From contig CAYZEZ010000212.1 in NCBI GenBank assembly GCA_964477295.1, positions 1 through 8,635 on the forward strand: a stretch of DNA of 8,635 nucleotides. Direction: 5' to 3'. The DNA comes from CAYZEZ01 sp964477295. GTDB lineage: Bacteria > Bacteroidota > Bacteroidia > Bacteroidales > SM23-62. Of the stretch, positions 1-7,163 are shown piece by piece; position 1 is the first letter of the stretch, and the number at the start of each line of letters is the position of its first letter. A model generated the notes under the pieces. The model made no database searches, was not told where the DNA came from, and saw only the letters and a list, made by a program, of their open reading frames with translations. The translations under genes were made by a program, and so were the position numbers.

Positions 1-651
1 GATTGAATCGATATGGTTTATATTGATGGCGAATGATTTATGGGTCTGGATAAAAGTCGAGGAGGGGAGTTTGTCAAGAAATTCTTTAAGGCTCGACCTG
101 ACCAGGTGTTTTTTGCCCTCGCAGTTCAGCTCAACATAATTACCCTCTGATTTTAACCATTTGATCTCATCAAATCTCACCTTGATCAGGATGTAATCTT
201 TCTTGATAAAAATGGAATCTTTCAGGATAAAATTATTCTTTTCTTCTTCAGGTTCATCTTTCTTTCCAGCAGCCTTTTCAGAATAATTGGAGAAGGCAAT
301 CTCAATGGCAGTATAGAGGTCGGCCTTTTCAAAAGGTTTTACAATGTAGGCGTCGGGTTTGACCACTTTGGCCCTTTCCACGGTACCTGGATCGGAATGG
401 CTGGTTAAGAATATGAGCGGAAGCTCAAAACTTTTCCTGACAGCCCCGGCCAGATCAATGCCATCTTTATCACCAGATATAATGATATCAATAAGTATGA
501 CATCCGGCTGGTGCTCTTCCAGCATTCCAAGTGCTTCATCGTAGCTGGTTGCTACACCAACCACCTCATAACCAAGGCCTTCAAGCTCCGACCGGATATC
601 TTCCGCAATGATCAGTTCATCTTCTACAATAAGGATTTTTGTTTTACTCAT
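1..651 (-). CDS. LytTR-family response regulator, 3' end missing
   Basis: This is a two-component response regulator that would bind DNA when phosphorylated. I translated it by hand from the ATG at 651; the frame stays open for 217 codons to the window edge, so the C-terminus is missing (probably 25-35 residues for this family). Receiver domain, about residues 4-120: acidic pocket E10/D11, phosphoacceptor D55 (in LIDIII), T83/S84 and K105 (in IVKPF). A charged linker (about 125-138, KKDEPEEEK) leads to a LytTR domain from about 142, with typical WLKSEGNYVEL and FIQTHKSFAIN segments. It lies 80 bp downstream of the TPR histidine kinase on the same strand, so that kinase is the likely phosphodonor (inferred from adjacency). 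No Shine-Dalgarno sequence is visible, as is normal in Bacteroidota. Target genes cannot be read from this window. Family assignment is secure; the regulon is unknown. Confidence 0.93.
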   Translation of the reverse strand, partial: MSKTKILIVEDELIIAEDIRSELEGLGYEVVGVATSYDEALGMLEEHQPDVILIDIIISGDKDGIDLAGAVRKSFELPLIFLTSHSDPGTVERAKVVKPDAYIVKPFEKADLYTAIEIAFSNYSEKAAGKKDEPEEEKNNFILKDSIFIKKDYILIKVRFDEIKWLKSEGNYVELNCEGKKHLVRSSLKEFLDKLPSSTFIQTHKSFAININHIDSI

Positions 652-700
652 GTATACTATATTCGTACTGAAGGCAGATATATTTTTATTCTTCTCAGCT

Positions 701-720
701 CCGTCGGTTGAACCCGACGG
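701..720 (-). repeat. GC-rich hairpin between kinase and regulator genes
   Basis: A perfect 7-bp inverted repeat, CCGTCGG at 701-707 and CCGACGG at 714-720, encloses a 6-nt loop. It sits in the 80-bp gap after the kinase stop (732-734) and before the regulator start (651). On the minus-strand transcript it is followed by an A/G-rich stretch, not a U tract, so it is a poor match to an intrinsic terminator. It could be an mRNA processing or stability hairpin, an attenuator that tunes the kinase-to-regulator ratio, or a dispersed REP-like element. The pairing is seen directly; the role is not. Confidence 0.55.
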
Positions 721-731
721 CAATTGATACC

Positions 732-2963
732 TTACCCTGCCCCTTCAATAAACCTAATCTCAAACATGGTTCCATTATCACTTTGTACGTTTAATTCTCC
801 TTTAAGTTGCCTTGTTAAAATATTTACCAGTTTTAAGCCCAGTGATTCTGATTTATTAATATCCAGGTCACCTGGCAATCCTTTTCCGTTGTCAGACACA
901 CACAATAAATACCCGTCTTTATCCTGGTTTGTTACAGACACCGTGACTTCTCCCTCGCCTGATCCGGCAAAGGCGTATTTAAAAGCATTACTAACCAGTT
1001 CGGTTATGATCAGCCCGAGTGGGATAGCTGTGTCTATATCCAGGTTGATACCTTCAGCCTGGATGGACGTGATGATGCCTTGGCCCTTGTAGCTTGAACC
1101 AAGAAAACCTACCAGTTGTTCCAGGTATTCCTGAAAATCAATTCGTGCCAGCCGGTCAGATTGATATAATGTCTGGTGGATAAGCGCCATGGATTTTACA
1201 CGGCTCTGGCCTTCTTTTACTGCGTTCTTAACTGTCTCATCTTCAATGTTGTGACTCTGCAGATTAAGCAATGAGGAGATGATCTGTAAATTGTTTTTAA
1301 CCCGGTGATGGATCTCCTTCAGCAGCACCTCTTTTTCATCCAGCGATTCCATCAGCCTGTCGTTCATGGTCTGTATCTCTTCTTTTTGGTCTGCCAGCAG
1401 GGTATTGGCACGTTTTTTCTGAATGTATCCCCTGAAAATTAAAAAACCCAGCATAACGACCAGGCCGAATCCGCCAATGAATGAGTTCCGCATTATTTTC
1501 TGCCGCTTCAGTTCAGCCTGGTTTGCTAGTCTTTCCTGTGCCTGCCGGAATTCAACCTCCTGTTGTTGCTGATCGAAATCATACTGCATTTCCATCCGGG
1601 TGATCTTCTTAACATTGTTTGCATTGCTTAAGCTATCATCCAGCATTTTAAACATCAGGTGGTAATCATAAGCCTTATGGTATTCCCCTCTGGTTGCGTA
1701 GATTTCGCTGAGCTCCTCTACAGTTGGCCTGCTTATTTCCGGATATCCCAGTTCTTTACTTAACGTTAATGACCTCTGCAGGTATTTAAGTGCTGTTGAG
1801 TTTTGGCCGGTCAGAAAATGGATATGACCCACGCTGTAGTTGCTTCTGGCAACACCCCTTTTGTATCCGATTTCTTCACTCAACCGGATAGCATTTAAAT
1901 GATATTCTTTGGCCATTTCATATTTCTGTTGCCTGGTATATACATTTCCAAGGTTGAAAAAACCATTGGCAATCCCCTGTTTTTCCCCCAGTGTTTCGTT
2001 TGTCTCAAGGCCAAGCTTGTAATTTTCTATGGCTTTATCCAGGTTGCCCTGGCTCTCATATATATTACCCAAATTATAATAAGCTGCTGCAATGCCCCTG
2101 TGATCCTGCGATTCGACAGACAGGTCGAGTTGTTTTTGCTGATGTTCCAGGGCCAGGTCATAATCTCCCAGATAGTAATAAATGATCCCGATATTTCCAT
2201 GGGTGGCTCCTATCTCATTAAGTATCCCAAGCTTTTCATTCATCCTCAGGGCTTTAAAATAACAATCCAGGGCCATTTTGTAGTTTCCCTGATAGTCGTA
2301 TATAATGCCCAGGTGATTGTACATCATGGCAATTCCGGCAGTATCTTTTAACTCCTCGGTAATGGACAGGGATTTATTATAGTAATCAACAGCCTTGGCA
2401 TAATCTCCAAGGTATTTATAACAATGCCCAATATTATTCAGGTTGTCACTGATCCTTTTTCTGTCACCAATCTGTTTATTGGCCTCCAGGCTTTGCAGGA
2501 AATATTCGAGCGCTTTATTATAATCAGACTGTACACCATAGGTTATTCCGACCTTCAGGGCGGCATCGGCGATCATGTTATCCTTTTCGAGGGAAGTGTA
2601 CAGTTCAAGGGCCCGCAGGTAGTGTTCACGCCCGGCAGTCCAGTTACCGGTTGCTGTGTTTAGCAGCCCTTCGGTTATCTGACAATCAGCAATATATAAA
2701 TCTAGCTGAATGGATTCGCTGAGCTGTTTGGCTTCCTGCAGATATTGGGTTGCCAGGTCATGGTCTGTCCTTCGCAGTTCTCTGGATAGCTGGTTCAGGA
2801 GGTTTATCCGTGTAGTATCGGCATGGGTGCCATTGAGTACCAGGATAAGACTGTCGATTTTATGGGAGTATTGGGAATAAGCAGGTTGGGACAGAACACA
2901 AATGGATGCAATGCATATCAGTCCTGACAGATATTTTATTTTATACCTGGGTTGTTTGGGCAT
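732..2963 (-). CDS. TPR-repeat sensor histidine kinase (HisKA_2 / HATPase_c)
   Basis: This 743-residue sensor kinase autophosphorylates on histidine and should pass the phosphate to the adjacent LytTR regulator. The start at 2963 gives a signal peptide (about 1-30, basic start, hydrophobic 11-24, AYS cleavage-like end). A periplasmic sensory region follows with about eight or nine TPR units of near 40 residues (about 92-445), carrying repeated NLGN-IYxxxGxYxxA patterns. Next come a Gln/Glu-rich predicted coiled coil (about 451-490), one membrane segment (about 495-513), a second coiled linker (about 515-548), and the HisKA_2 dimerisation helix with the HHRVKNNLQ box (phosphoacceptor most likely H553). 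The HATPase domain shows the N box (E655, N659), the G1 box DNGKG (691-695) and a G2 region near SLGLKL (707-712). All key catalytic motifs are intact. The ligand is unknown; TPRs suggest a protein or peptide partner. It starts 79 bp beyond the stop of the large secreted-protein gene, across a palindromic hairpin. Confidence 0.95.
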   Translation of the reverse strand: MPKQPRYKIKYLSGLICIASICVLSQPAYSQYSHKIDSLILVLNGTHADTTRINLLNQLSRELRRTDHDLATQYLQEAKQLSESIQLDLYIADCQITEGLLNTATGNWTAGREHYLRALELYTSLEKDNMIADAALKVGITYGVQSDYNKALEYFLQSLEANKQIGDRKRISDNLNNIGHCYKYLGDYAKAVDYYNKSLSITEELKDTAGIAMMYNHLGIIYDYQGNYKMALDCYFKALRMNEKLGILNEIGATHGNIGIIYYYLGDYDLALEHQQKQLDLSVESQDHRGIAAAYYNLGNIYESQGNLDKAIENYKLGLETNETLGEKQGIANGFFNLGNVYTRQQKYEMAKEYHLNAIRLSEEIGYKRGVARSNYSVGHIHFLTGQNSTALKYLQRSLTLSKELGYPEISRPTVEELSEIYATRGEYHKAYDYHLMFKMLDDSLSNANNVKKITRMEMQYDFDQQQQEVEFRQAQERLANQAELKRQKIMRNSFIGGFGLVVMLGFLIFRGYIQKKRANTLLADQKEEIQTMNDRLMESLDEKEVLLKEIHHRVKNNLQIISSLLNLQSHNIEDETVKNAVKEGQSRVKSMALIHQTLYQSDRLARIDFQEYLEQLVGFLGSSYKGQGIITSIQAEGINLDIDTAIPLGLIITELVSNAFKYAFAGSGEGEVTVSVTNQDKDGYLLCVSDNGKGLPGDLDINKSESLGLKLVNILTRQLKGELNVQSDNGTMFEIRFIEGAG
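1629..2690 (-). repeat. TPR-coding tandem repeats, about 120-bp period
   Basis: This part of the kinase gene encodes consecutive TPR units of about 40 residues (kinase residues about 92-445). Recurring landmarks are the NLGNIY, NIGIIY and HLGIIY starts, followed by a GNY/GDY turn and an A-x-(E/D)-x-(Y/H) helix. Examples lie near residues 175, 217, 257, 297, 337 and 377, a regular spacing of 40. The DNA copies are diverged, so this is a protein-level repeat rather than an exact DNA tandem repeat. Confidence 0.85.
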
Positions 2964-2984
2964 ATTTCGGGAAGCGGTGGTTTG

Positions 2985-3050
2985 CGGGAATAAAAATAAG
3001 AAGAACTATTGAATAGTAATAATTGCAGGTGGCAATTATTACTATTCAAT
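2985..3050 (-). terminator. Probable terminator: perfect 19-bp palindrome over the stop codon
   Basis: Two 19-nt arms, 3008-3026 and 3032-3050, are exact reverse complements separated by a 5-nt loop (3027-3031). On the minus-strand transcript the hairpin is followed by a U-rich stretch (about 3007-2988, including five T in a row), which fits an intrinsic terminator for the 1320-residue gene. The stem has only 4 G/C pairs of 19, unusual for a terminator. The 5' arm contains the last two codons and the TAG stop (3042-3044), followed at once by in-frame TAA TAA. The hairpin is certain from sequence; termination is inferred. Confidence 0.7.
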
Positions 3051-6000
3051 GATGATTTTGCTTCGGAAGATTTTTTCTCCGGTTACCTCGACAGTGTAAT
3101 AGCCCGATTTTATTGTGTTGCGTTCGAGGATGACCTGGTTGATGGTAACATTGTTTATGATCATAACCATTTTGCCTGACAGGTCGCGGACGATGATCCT
3201 GTATTCCCGGTTATCCGGATTGGGGAACTGCAGGGTTGCCCTTTTGCTGAATGGATTCGGGAATATCAATAAACCGTCTTTTGAGACTGAGAAACTCTTG
3301 ATGTCTGTTGTATTTAACCGGTTGTCTTCCAGGTTTGACATGGAATGGCTGTATGGGCCTGATTCAGCATTAAGGCCTTTGAGATTGCCGGTTGGAACGC
3401 ATGGTAACGGACGAAGTGCTGCCACCCGGTAAAATGCCGTTGATACAGCCGGAAGCGGATCGGACCAGGTGGAACTGGAACTTGCCATGTCGTGAATATC
3501 CTCGAAACCGGTACCTGTTTCACTTTTAAAGATCACATACGTCCCGTATTCAAATCCTATGTAGCGGTCCCAGTCAAGCTGTGTGGATTTCGTTTCAGGA
3601 TTTGTGGTCACAAGCAGGTGAACTGTTTTATGGGCATTGCACAGATCCAGTGATGTTTCATTTCCTGCTGTATCTGTTGCGGTAATTTTGTAAAAGTAGG
3701 CTTGTATTGTGGGATTTGCAGTTGTGTCGATGTAGATGCTGTAATCATCAGCACCAATGGTTGTGAGTTTATCATAGATTCCTGCATAGGCACTCTCCCG
3801 GTATAGATTATAGGCTGCAATGGGAGCGGATGAGTTTTTTTCCCATACTACCAGGTTATTTCCTGAAATTGTACTTACGGTCACCATACAGATCTGGGGA
3901 GCCATCCATAACTGGACAGGATCTGATTTGGTTTCACCACATGAGTTAGACAGAATGCATTGATAGTTTCCCTCGTCCGTATTTTCAACATGATCCATCT
4001 GCAATTTTATGCCTGTTTCATTTTGTATTGCAGTGTCATTTTTGAACCATTGATATTGTATGGGCTGAGCCCCGGTTGCCAGGACCTGCAATTCTTCATT
4101 TTCATCCTGTATGATCCATTTGCTTTCGGTCTGGGTAATGATTTCCGGTTTGGATTTTACGATGAGCAGTACAATATTACTTGATACCTCACCATAGGCA
4201 TTGTTAACTGTACAATGATAGCCTGCTCCATCAGCATATTCAACAGGTGAAATGACATAGGTCTGATTGGTTTCTCCCGGGATCATTTCTCCATCCCTGA
4301 ACCATTGATAGTTTGCCAGTCCGTCTACTGACACCTTAAAATTAATGCTGTCTGCCAGGCAGGCAGAAATATTGGCCGGCTGCGCAACGATTAGCGGTTT
4401 GCCATCCTGGTTCTCATAGGCTCCGATGTCAACATTAGTACCGTTTAACCTGGGATCGCCCGACAGATCAGTCCCGGGTAATTCCATTAAGGTTTTGTCG
4501 CCCTTATTGATGCAGGGCGATACAGCTGATAATTGCCAGTCGGCATCAAGTCCCTCAAATTTATTTCCCGGTCCTCCTGAAGGATTCAGAAAGTTGGGAA
4601 GAGTATCAATGTTATTGATATATTGACCGATAAAATTCACCCCGTCGTCCAGAACAAAACCTGAGGAATTATTTTGAATATTGCAGTTTATGAAATCAGG
4701 TTCGGAGAAGTTATCTGTCAGATGAGCCTCGTAATCACCATTTCCACAAAATATCGAATTAAGGATCAGGGGAGATGATCTTGTAATTCGGTAACCTGAA
4801 CTGTTGTTGACCACAGTTACATTCTGCAAGATTGGATTTGCATCCACACTGGTATAAATGGCTCCACCTTCAGGTGAGCTATTATTAGCGATAAGGGTAT
4901 TATTTATTACCGATTCCTCAGTTATATATCTCATATAAAAAGCTCCACCCTCCTCTGAACCGATATTATTTGCAATGCGGCAGTTTGAGAGGTTTATATC
5001 ACACAGGTGTAAGCTAATACCACCTCCCTGTTGTGATGTATTATTATAGATCAGACAATTATCCATGTGCAGATTGGTGCGTTGAAAATAAACTCCACCT
5101 CCTGAAGTATATGCAACATTATCGATGACATTTGTATTGTTAATGATACAAGGATTGGAATTATTTATATATAATCCTCCACCTTGACCCGAAATATTAT
5201 TCTCAAATAAACAGTTATTGATAGAAATCTGGGCATCTATACAGTACAATCCTCCGCCCTGATCAAATGCAAAACAATTTCTGATAACCGAGTTTAACAA
5301 TTTAATCCTCGAATGATTGGAAATATATATACCACCTCCCCTCCTGGATGATTCCAGTTTTTTACCATATTCAATTATAGTATAATCAATTGTTGAGGTA
5401 TCGTTATCATATAAATAATTGTGAAAATCAAATGTAAGCCCTTTCCATCCACCTGCCACTACTGATGTGTCAGAAAAACCAGTCGTGTCAGACACGGTGA
5501 ATAGAATCATATCCTCCTCTGTTCCAATTGATTTAAGGGTTCCATCAACCTGGATCGAAAATAGACCCTGAACTTCAATGATACTTCCCGGGTTAATCGT
5601 CACGGTAACATCATCTTCAATAATGACGTCACATGTAATTTTAATGGTATCGGCAAACCATGTGGTGTCCTGTGTAATAGATCCGCAAACATCGATCGAC
5701 TGCAGGTGATATTCATAAGCGCCAATATCTACTCTCCTGTTGGAGATCCGGTTATTCCCGGCGAGGTCAGATTCGTAGATCAGATCGGTATATCCGGGGG
5801 GAGACCCGGCATTAATGCAAGGGGAAGTAACATTTACGGTCCAGTCACCATCTGTTCCGATGGCTGCAATTCCTGATGTATCTGTCGGTGATATGAATTG
5901 AGGATCAAGATCAAAATTGTTCTGATACACCCCTTCATAGGGTGATCCATTATTAATTTTCCCCTGGCCTCCCATGAGGTTGGAATAATAAATATCGGCA

Positions 6001-7004
6001 GAGCAATTACCCTCCATAGACACCAGGCAGGAATCAGCAGACGTGTTTCCCCAGATGATAGTATTATAAATATCAATATGTGCGTTTTCTAAGAATATTA
6101 CTCCAGAGTTGTCACAATAATTATTGCTTATCGTAGCATTAATAATATTTACTTCAGTAAATCTTGAATATATTATTCCTGAATTGCCGGAATTGTTCAC
6201 TAATGAATTGTTCTGAAAGAGGATGGATGCGCTTAATAAATATGCTGCCCCTCCATCATTAGCCTTGTTATTGGAAAAGATGTTATTAACAATCTGTACT
6301 TTTGCCTGGTTTGAGGTACCAATAGCACCACCCCAGTCAGCTTCGTTGGCGAGAAAAACATTATTGGCAATTCTCATAGTTGAACCAAAACACATTATGG
6401 CTCCTCCAACCCAACCTGCATAATTATTTGAAAACAGGTTATCCGTTACGTCCAGTTCTGAAAAATAGGGGAAAATGGCTCCGCCATACCATTGGGCGTA
6501 ATTGTTACGGAAATGGTTATGAGATATTTGAATTCTTGATATAAAAAATACAGTTAAGGGGCCATATTCATTTTTACCGAATTCTATTATACAATGGCTG
6601 ATAACCGATGTGTCGTTGTCATTCATCGCATAATTGTTCCATTCACCATTATCAAAAAAGATACCTCTCCAGCCAGTATTCAGACTGTCAAAGACTGAAA
6701 AACTGGATGTATCTTTTGCTGTAAAAGTAATTGAATCTTCCGGAGCTCCCTTTGCGATAAGGGTTCCCTGGACATAGAGCATAAAAGGTCCCTGGAATTC
6801 AACATAAGTACCTGGTTTTATCGTTAAGGTAATATCATCAGCAACATATATATCGCTCATTACCTTAACTGTATCGGCCGACCAGGTAACATCGGACCAG
6901 ATGGTGTCGGATACTTCGATATAATCTGGCTGGGAGAATGCGTTTTGATGAGATATTAATCCTGCAACCAGGATCACAAGAAACAATCGCAATGGGTAAT
7001 TCAT
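3042..7004 (-). CDS. Large T9SS-secreted beta-helix/Ig/FN3 surface protein
   Basis: This 1320-residue exported protein is probably attached to the cell surface or released by the type IX system. Domains in order: signal peptide (1-24); beta-helix module 1 (about 29-432); beta-helix module 2 (about 436-865); Ig-like 1 (about 870-949, with C882, W901, C931); Ig-like 2 (about 952-1032, W986, C1016); FN3-like modules (about 1035-1205); Ser/Asn-rich linker; T9SS tail (about 1245-1320, from IFPNPFS through RDLSGK to the Lys/Ile-rich end). Each helix module starts with an 'ADT(V/I)KV-like...DD(I/V)T(L/V)TI(K/N)PG' cap, runs through Asn-rich rungs with GGAI or GGG(I/L/V)Y turns, and ends in SPCIN...DIGAYE, as in choice-of-anchor-Q-type proteins. 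No lyase or other catalytic signature was recognised, so adhesion or polysaccharide binding is only a guess. No Shine-Dalgarno site is seen at the ATG at 7004, but a signal peptide follows immediately, which supports this start. The C-terminal third is paralogous to the upstream gene. Confidence 0.92.
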   Translation of the reverse strand: MNYPLRLFLVILVAGLISHQNAFSQPDYIEVSDTIWSDVTWSADTVKVMSDIYVADDITLTIKPGTYVEFQGPFMLYVQGTLIAKGAPEDSITFTAKDTSSFSVFDSLNTGWRGIFFDNGEWNNYAMNDNDTSVISHCIIEFGKNEYGPLTVFFISRIQISHNHFRNNYAQWYGGAIFPYFSELDVTDNLFSNNYAGWVGGAIMCFGSTMRIANNVFLANEADWGGAIGTSNQAKVQIVNNIFSNNKANDGGAAYLLSASILFQNNSLVNNSGNSGIIYSRFTEVNIINATISNNYCDNSGVIFLENAHIDIYNTIIWGNTSADSCLVSMEGNCSADIYYSNLMGGQGKINNGSPYEGVYQNNFDLDPQFISPTDTSGIAAIGTDGDWTVNVTSPCINAGSPPGYTDLIYESDLAGNNRISNRRVDIGAYEYHLQSIDVCGSITQDTTWFADTIKITCDVIIEDDVTVTINPGSIIEVQGLFSIQVDGTLKSIGTEEDMILFTVSDTTGFSDTSVVAGGWKGLTFDFHNYLYDNDTSTIDYTIIEYGKKLESSRRGGGIYISNHSRIKLLNSVIRNCFAFDQGGGLYCIDAQISINNCLFENNISGQGGGLYINNSNPCIINNTNVIDNVAYTSGGGVYFQRTNLHMDNCLIYNNTSQQGGGISLHLCDINLSNCRIANNIGSEEGGAFYMRYITEESVINNTLIANNSSPEGGAIYTSVDANPILQNVTVVNNSSGYRITRSSPLILNSIFCGNGDYEAHLTDNFSEPDFINCNIQNNSSGFVLDDGVNFIGQYINNIDTLPNFLNPSGGPGNKFEGLDADWQLSAVSPCINKGDKTLMELPGTDLSGDPRLNGTNVDIGAYENQDGKPLIVAQPANISACLADSINFKVSVDGLANYQWFRDGEMIPGETNQTYVISPVEYADGAGYHCTVNNAYGEVSSNIVLLIVKSKPEIITQTESKWIIQDENEELQVLATGAQPIQYQWFKNDTAIQNETGIKLQMDHVENTDEGNYQCILSNSCGETKSDPVQLWMAPQICMVTVSTISGNNLVVWEKNSSAPIAAYNLYRESAYAGIYDKLTTIGADDYSIYIDTTANPTIQAYFYKITATDTAGNETSLDLCNAHKTVHLLVTTNPETKSTQLDWDRYIGFEYGTYVIFKSETGTGFEDIHDMASSSSTWSDPLPAVSTAFYRVAALRPLPCVPTGNLKGLNAESGPYSHSMSNLEDNRLNTTDIKSFSVSKDGLLIFPNPFSKRATLQFPNPDNREYRIIVRDLSGKMVMIINNVTINQVILERNTIKSGYYTVEVTGEKIFRSKIIIE
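3045..4400 (-). repeat. C-terminal Ig-Ig-FN3-T9SS cassette, copy A
   Basis: Residues about 869-1320 of the large secreted protein align end to end with the upstream gene (copy B, 7209-8549). By hand, 27 of 37 residues match from APQICMVTV to YNLYRES, and 39 of 77 match over the sorting domain. Five cysteines (1016, 1022, 1039, 1122, 1202) have counterparts in copy B. The FN3-like core is more conserved than the first Ig-like domain. Confidence 0.85.
4410..5699 (-). repeat. Beta-helix module, copy 2
   Basis: This encodes residues about 436-865. The cap reads FADTIKI, then DDVTVTINPG and VDGTL, closely paralleling copy 1. Rungs carry GGG(I/L/V)(Y/S) or GGA(F/I)Y turns at residues 556, 583, 608, 635, 660, 686 and 713 (25-27 residue spacing). 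It ends with SPCINKG, DLSGDPR and VDIGAYE. It has more recognisable turns than copy 1 and prefers GGG where copy 1 has GGA. Confidence 0.8.
5709..6920 (-). repeat. Beta-helix module, copy 1
   Basis: This encodes residues about 29-432 of the 1320-residue protein. It begins with a cap containing SADTVKV and DDITLTIKPG, then Asn-rich rungs with GGAI or GGAA turns at residues 174, 200, 225 and 251 (25-26 residue spacing). FxxN-type segments (FSNN, FLAN, FSNN) precede three of these turns. It ends with SPCINAG, then DLAGNNR and VDIGAYE. It matches copy 2 (4410-5699) in architecture and in both end motifs. Confidence 0.8.
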
Positions 7005-7030
7005 TGATTCATGGTTTATTGGTAATAGGT
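7005..7030 (-). promoter_or_regulatory. Short leader with a three-codon ORF overlapping the start
   Basis: No Shine-Dalgarno sequence is visible before the ATG at 7004. The leader is A/T-rich. A second ATG at 7012-7010 reads M-N-Q and then stops with a TGA (7003-7001) that overlaps the main ATG in the ATGA arrangement. This could couple initiation or be chance. The signal peptide starts at the downstream ATG, so that one is kept as the gene start. Confidence 0.3.
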
Positions 7031-7060
7031 GTAAGATACGATATCCTGCAATTTTTCAAA
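7031..7060 (-). promoter_or_regulatory. Candidate Bacteroidetes-type promoter for the 1320-aa gene
   Basis: On the minus strand a TTTG (7060-7057) is followed after 18 nt by TATCTTAC (7038-7031). This resembles the Bacteroidetes sigma consensus, TTTG near -33 and TAnnTTTG near -7, with imperfect last bases and a spacer slightly shorter than usual. It would place transcription start about 20 nt before the ATG. It lies between the upstream gene's terminator and the ORF, where an independent promoter is expected. It is a pattern match only. Confidence 0.35.
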
Positions 7061-7096
7061 AAGCATCTGTTCCGTTGTACCCTTTTGTGACTCATT

Positions 7097-7121
7097 GCCC
7101 GGGCCTGAATCTTAATTCAGG
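7097..7121. repeat. Adjacent palindromes in the intergenic region
   Basis: GCCCGGGC (7097-7104) is a perfect 8-bp palindrome. It is followed, sharing one base, by the 7-bp inverted repeat CCTGAAT / ATTCAGG (7104-7110 and 7115-7121) with the loop CTTA. They lie upstream of the candidate promoter. Either could be an operator or a small hairpin; there is no U tract on either strand to suggest a terminator. Nothing else was recognised in 7061-7163. Confidence 0.4.
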
Positions 7122-7163
7122 ATTTATCAACTCTGCGGAGGATAACAATTTTTCTGATGAATG

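Noticed and set aside
652..731. Separate strong promoter for the response regulator
   Set aside because: I found no TTTG plus TAnnTTTG pair with suitable spacing in the gap; co-transcription with the kinase is simpler.
724..1092. Plus-strand open frame of 122 codons
   Set aside because: It lies antisense to the HATPase domain of the kinase, whose motifs are intact; the plus-strand product has no recognisable domain.
1899..2351. Plus-strand open frame of 150 codons
   Set aside because: It lies opposite the TPR region; the repeated 40-residue pattern keeps stops out of this antisense frame, and its hydrophobic product is the complement of the TPR consensus.
1629..2690. Possible CRISPR or DNA tandem array, because of regular spacing
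   Set aside because: The 120-bp period comes from TPR codons, the copies are diverged at DNA level, and there are no short identical repeats with unique spacers.
3008..3050. Insertion-sequence terminal repeat or phage attachment site
   Set aside because: No transposase or integrase, no second distant copy and no flanking target duplication are visible; the position at the gene end with a U-rich tract favours a terminator.
4410..6920. Pectate lyase or other polysaccharide-degrading enzyme
   Set aside because: The fold is beta-helix-like, but I see no catalytic Asp/Arg/Lys cluster or family signature; Asn/Gly-rich rungs alone do not support an enzyme.
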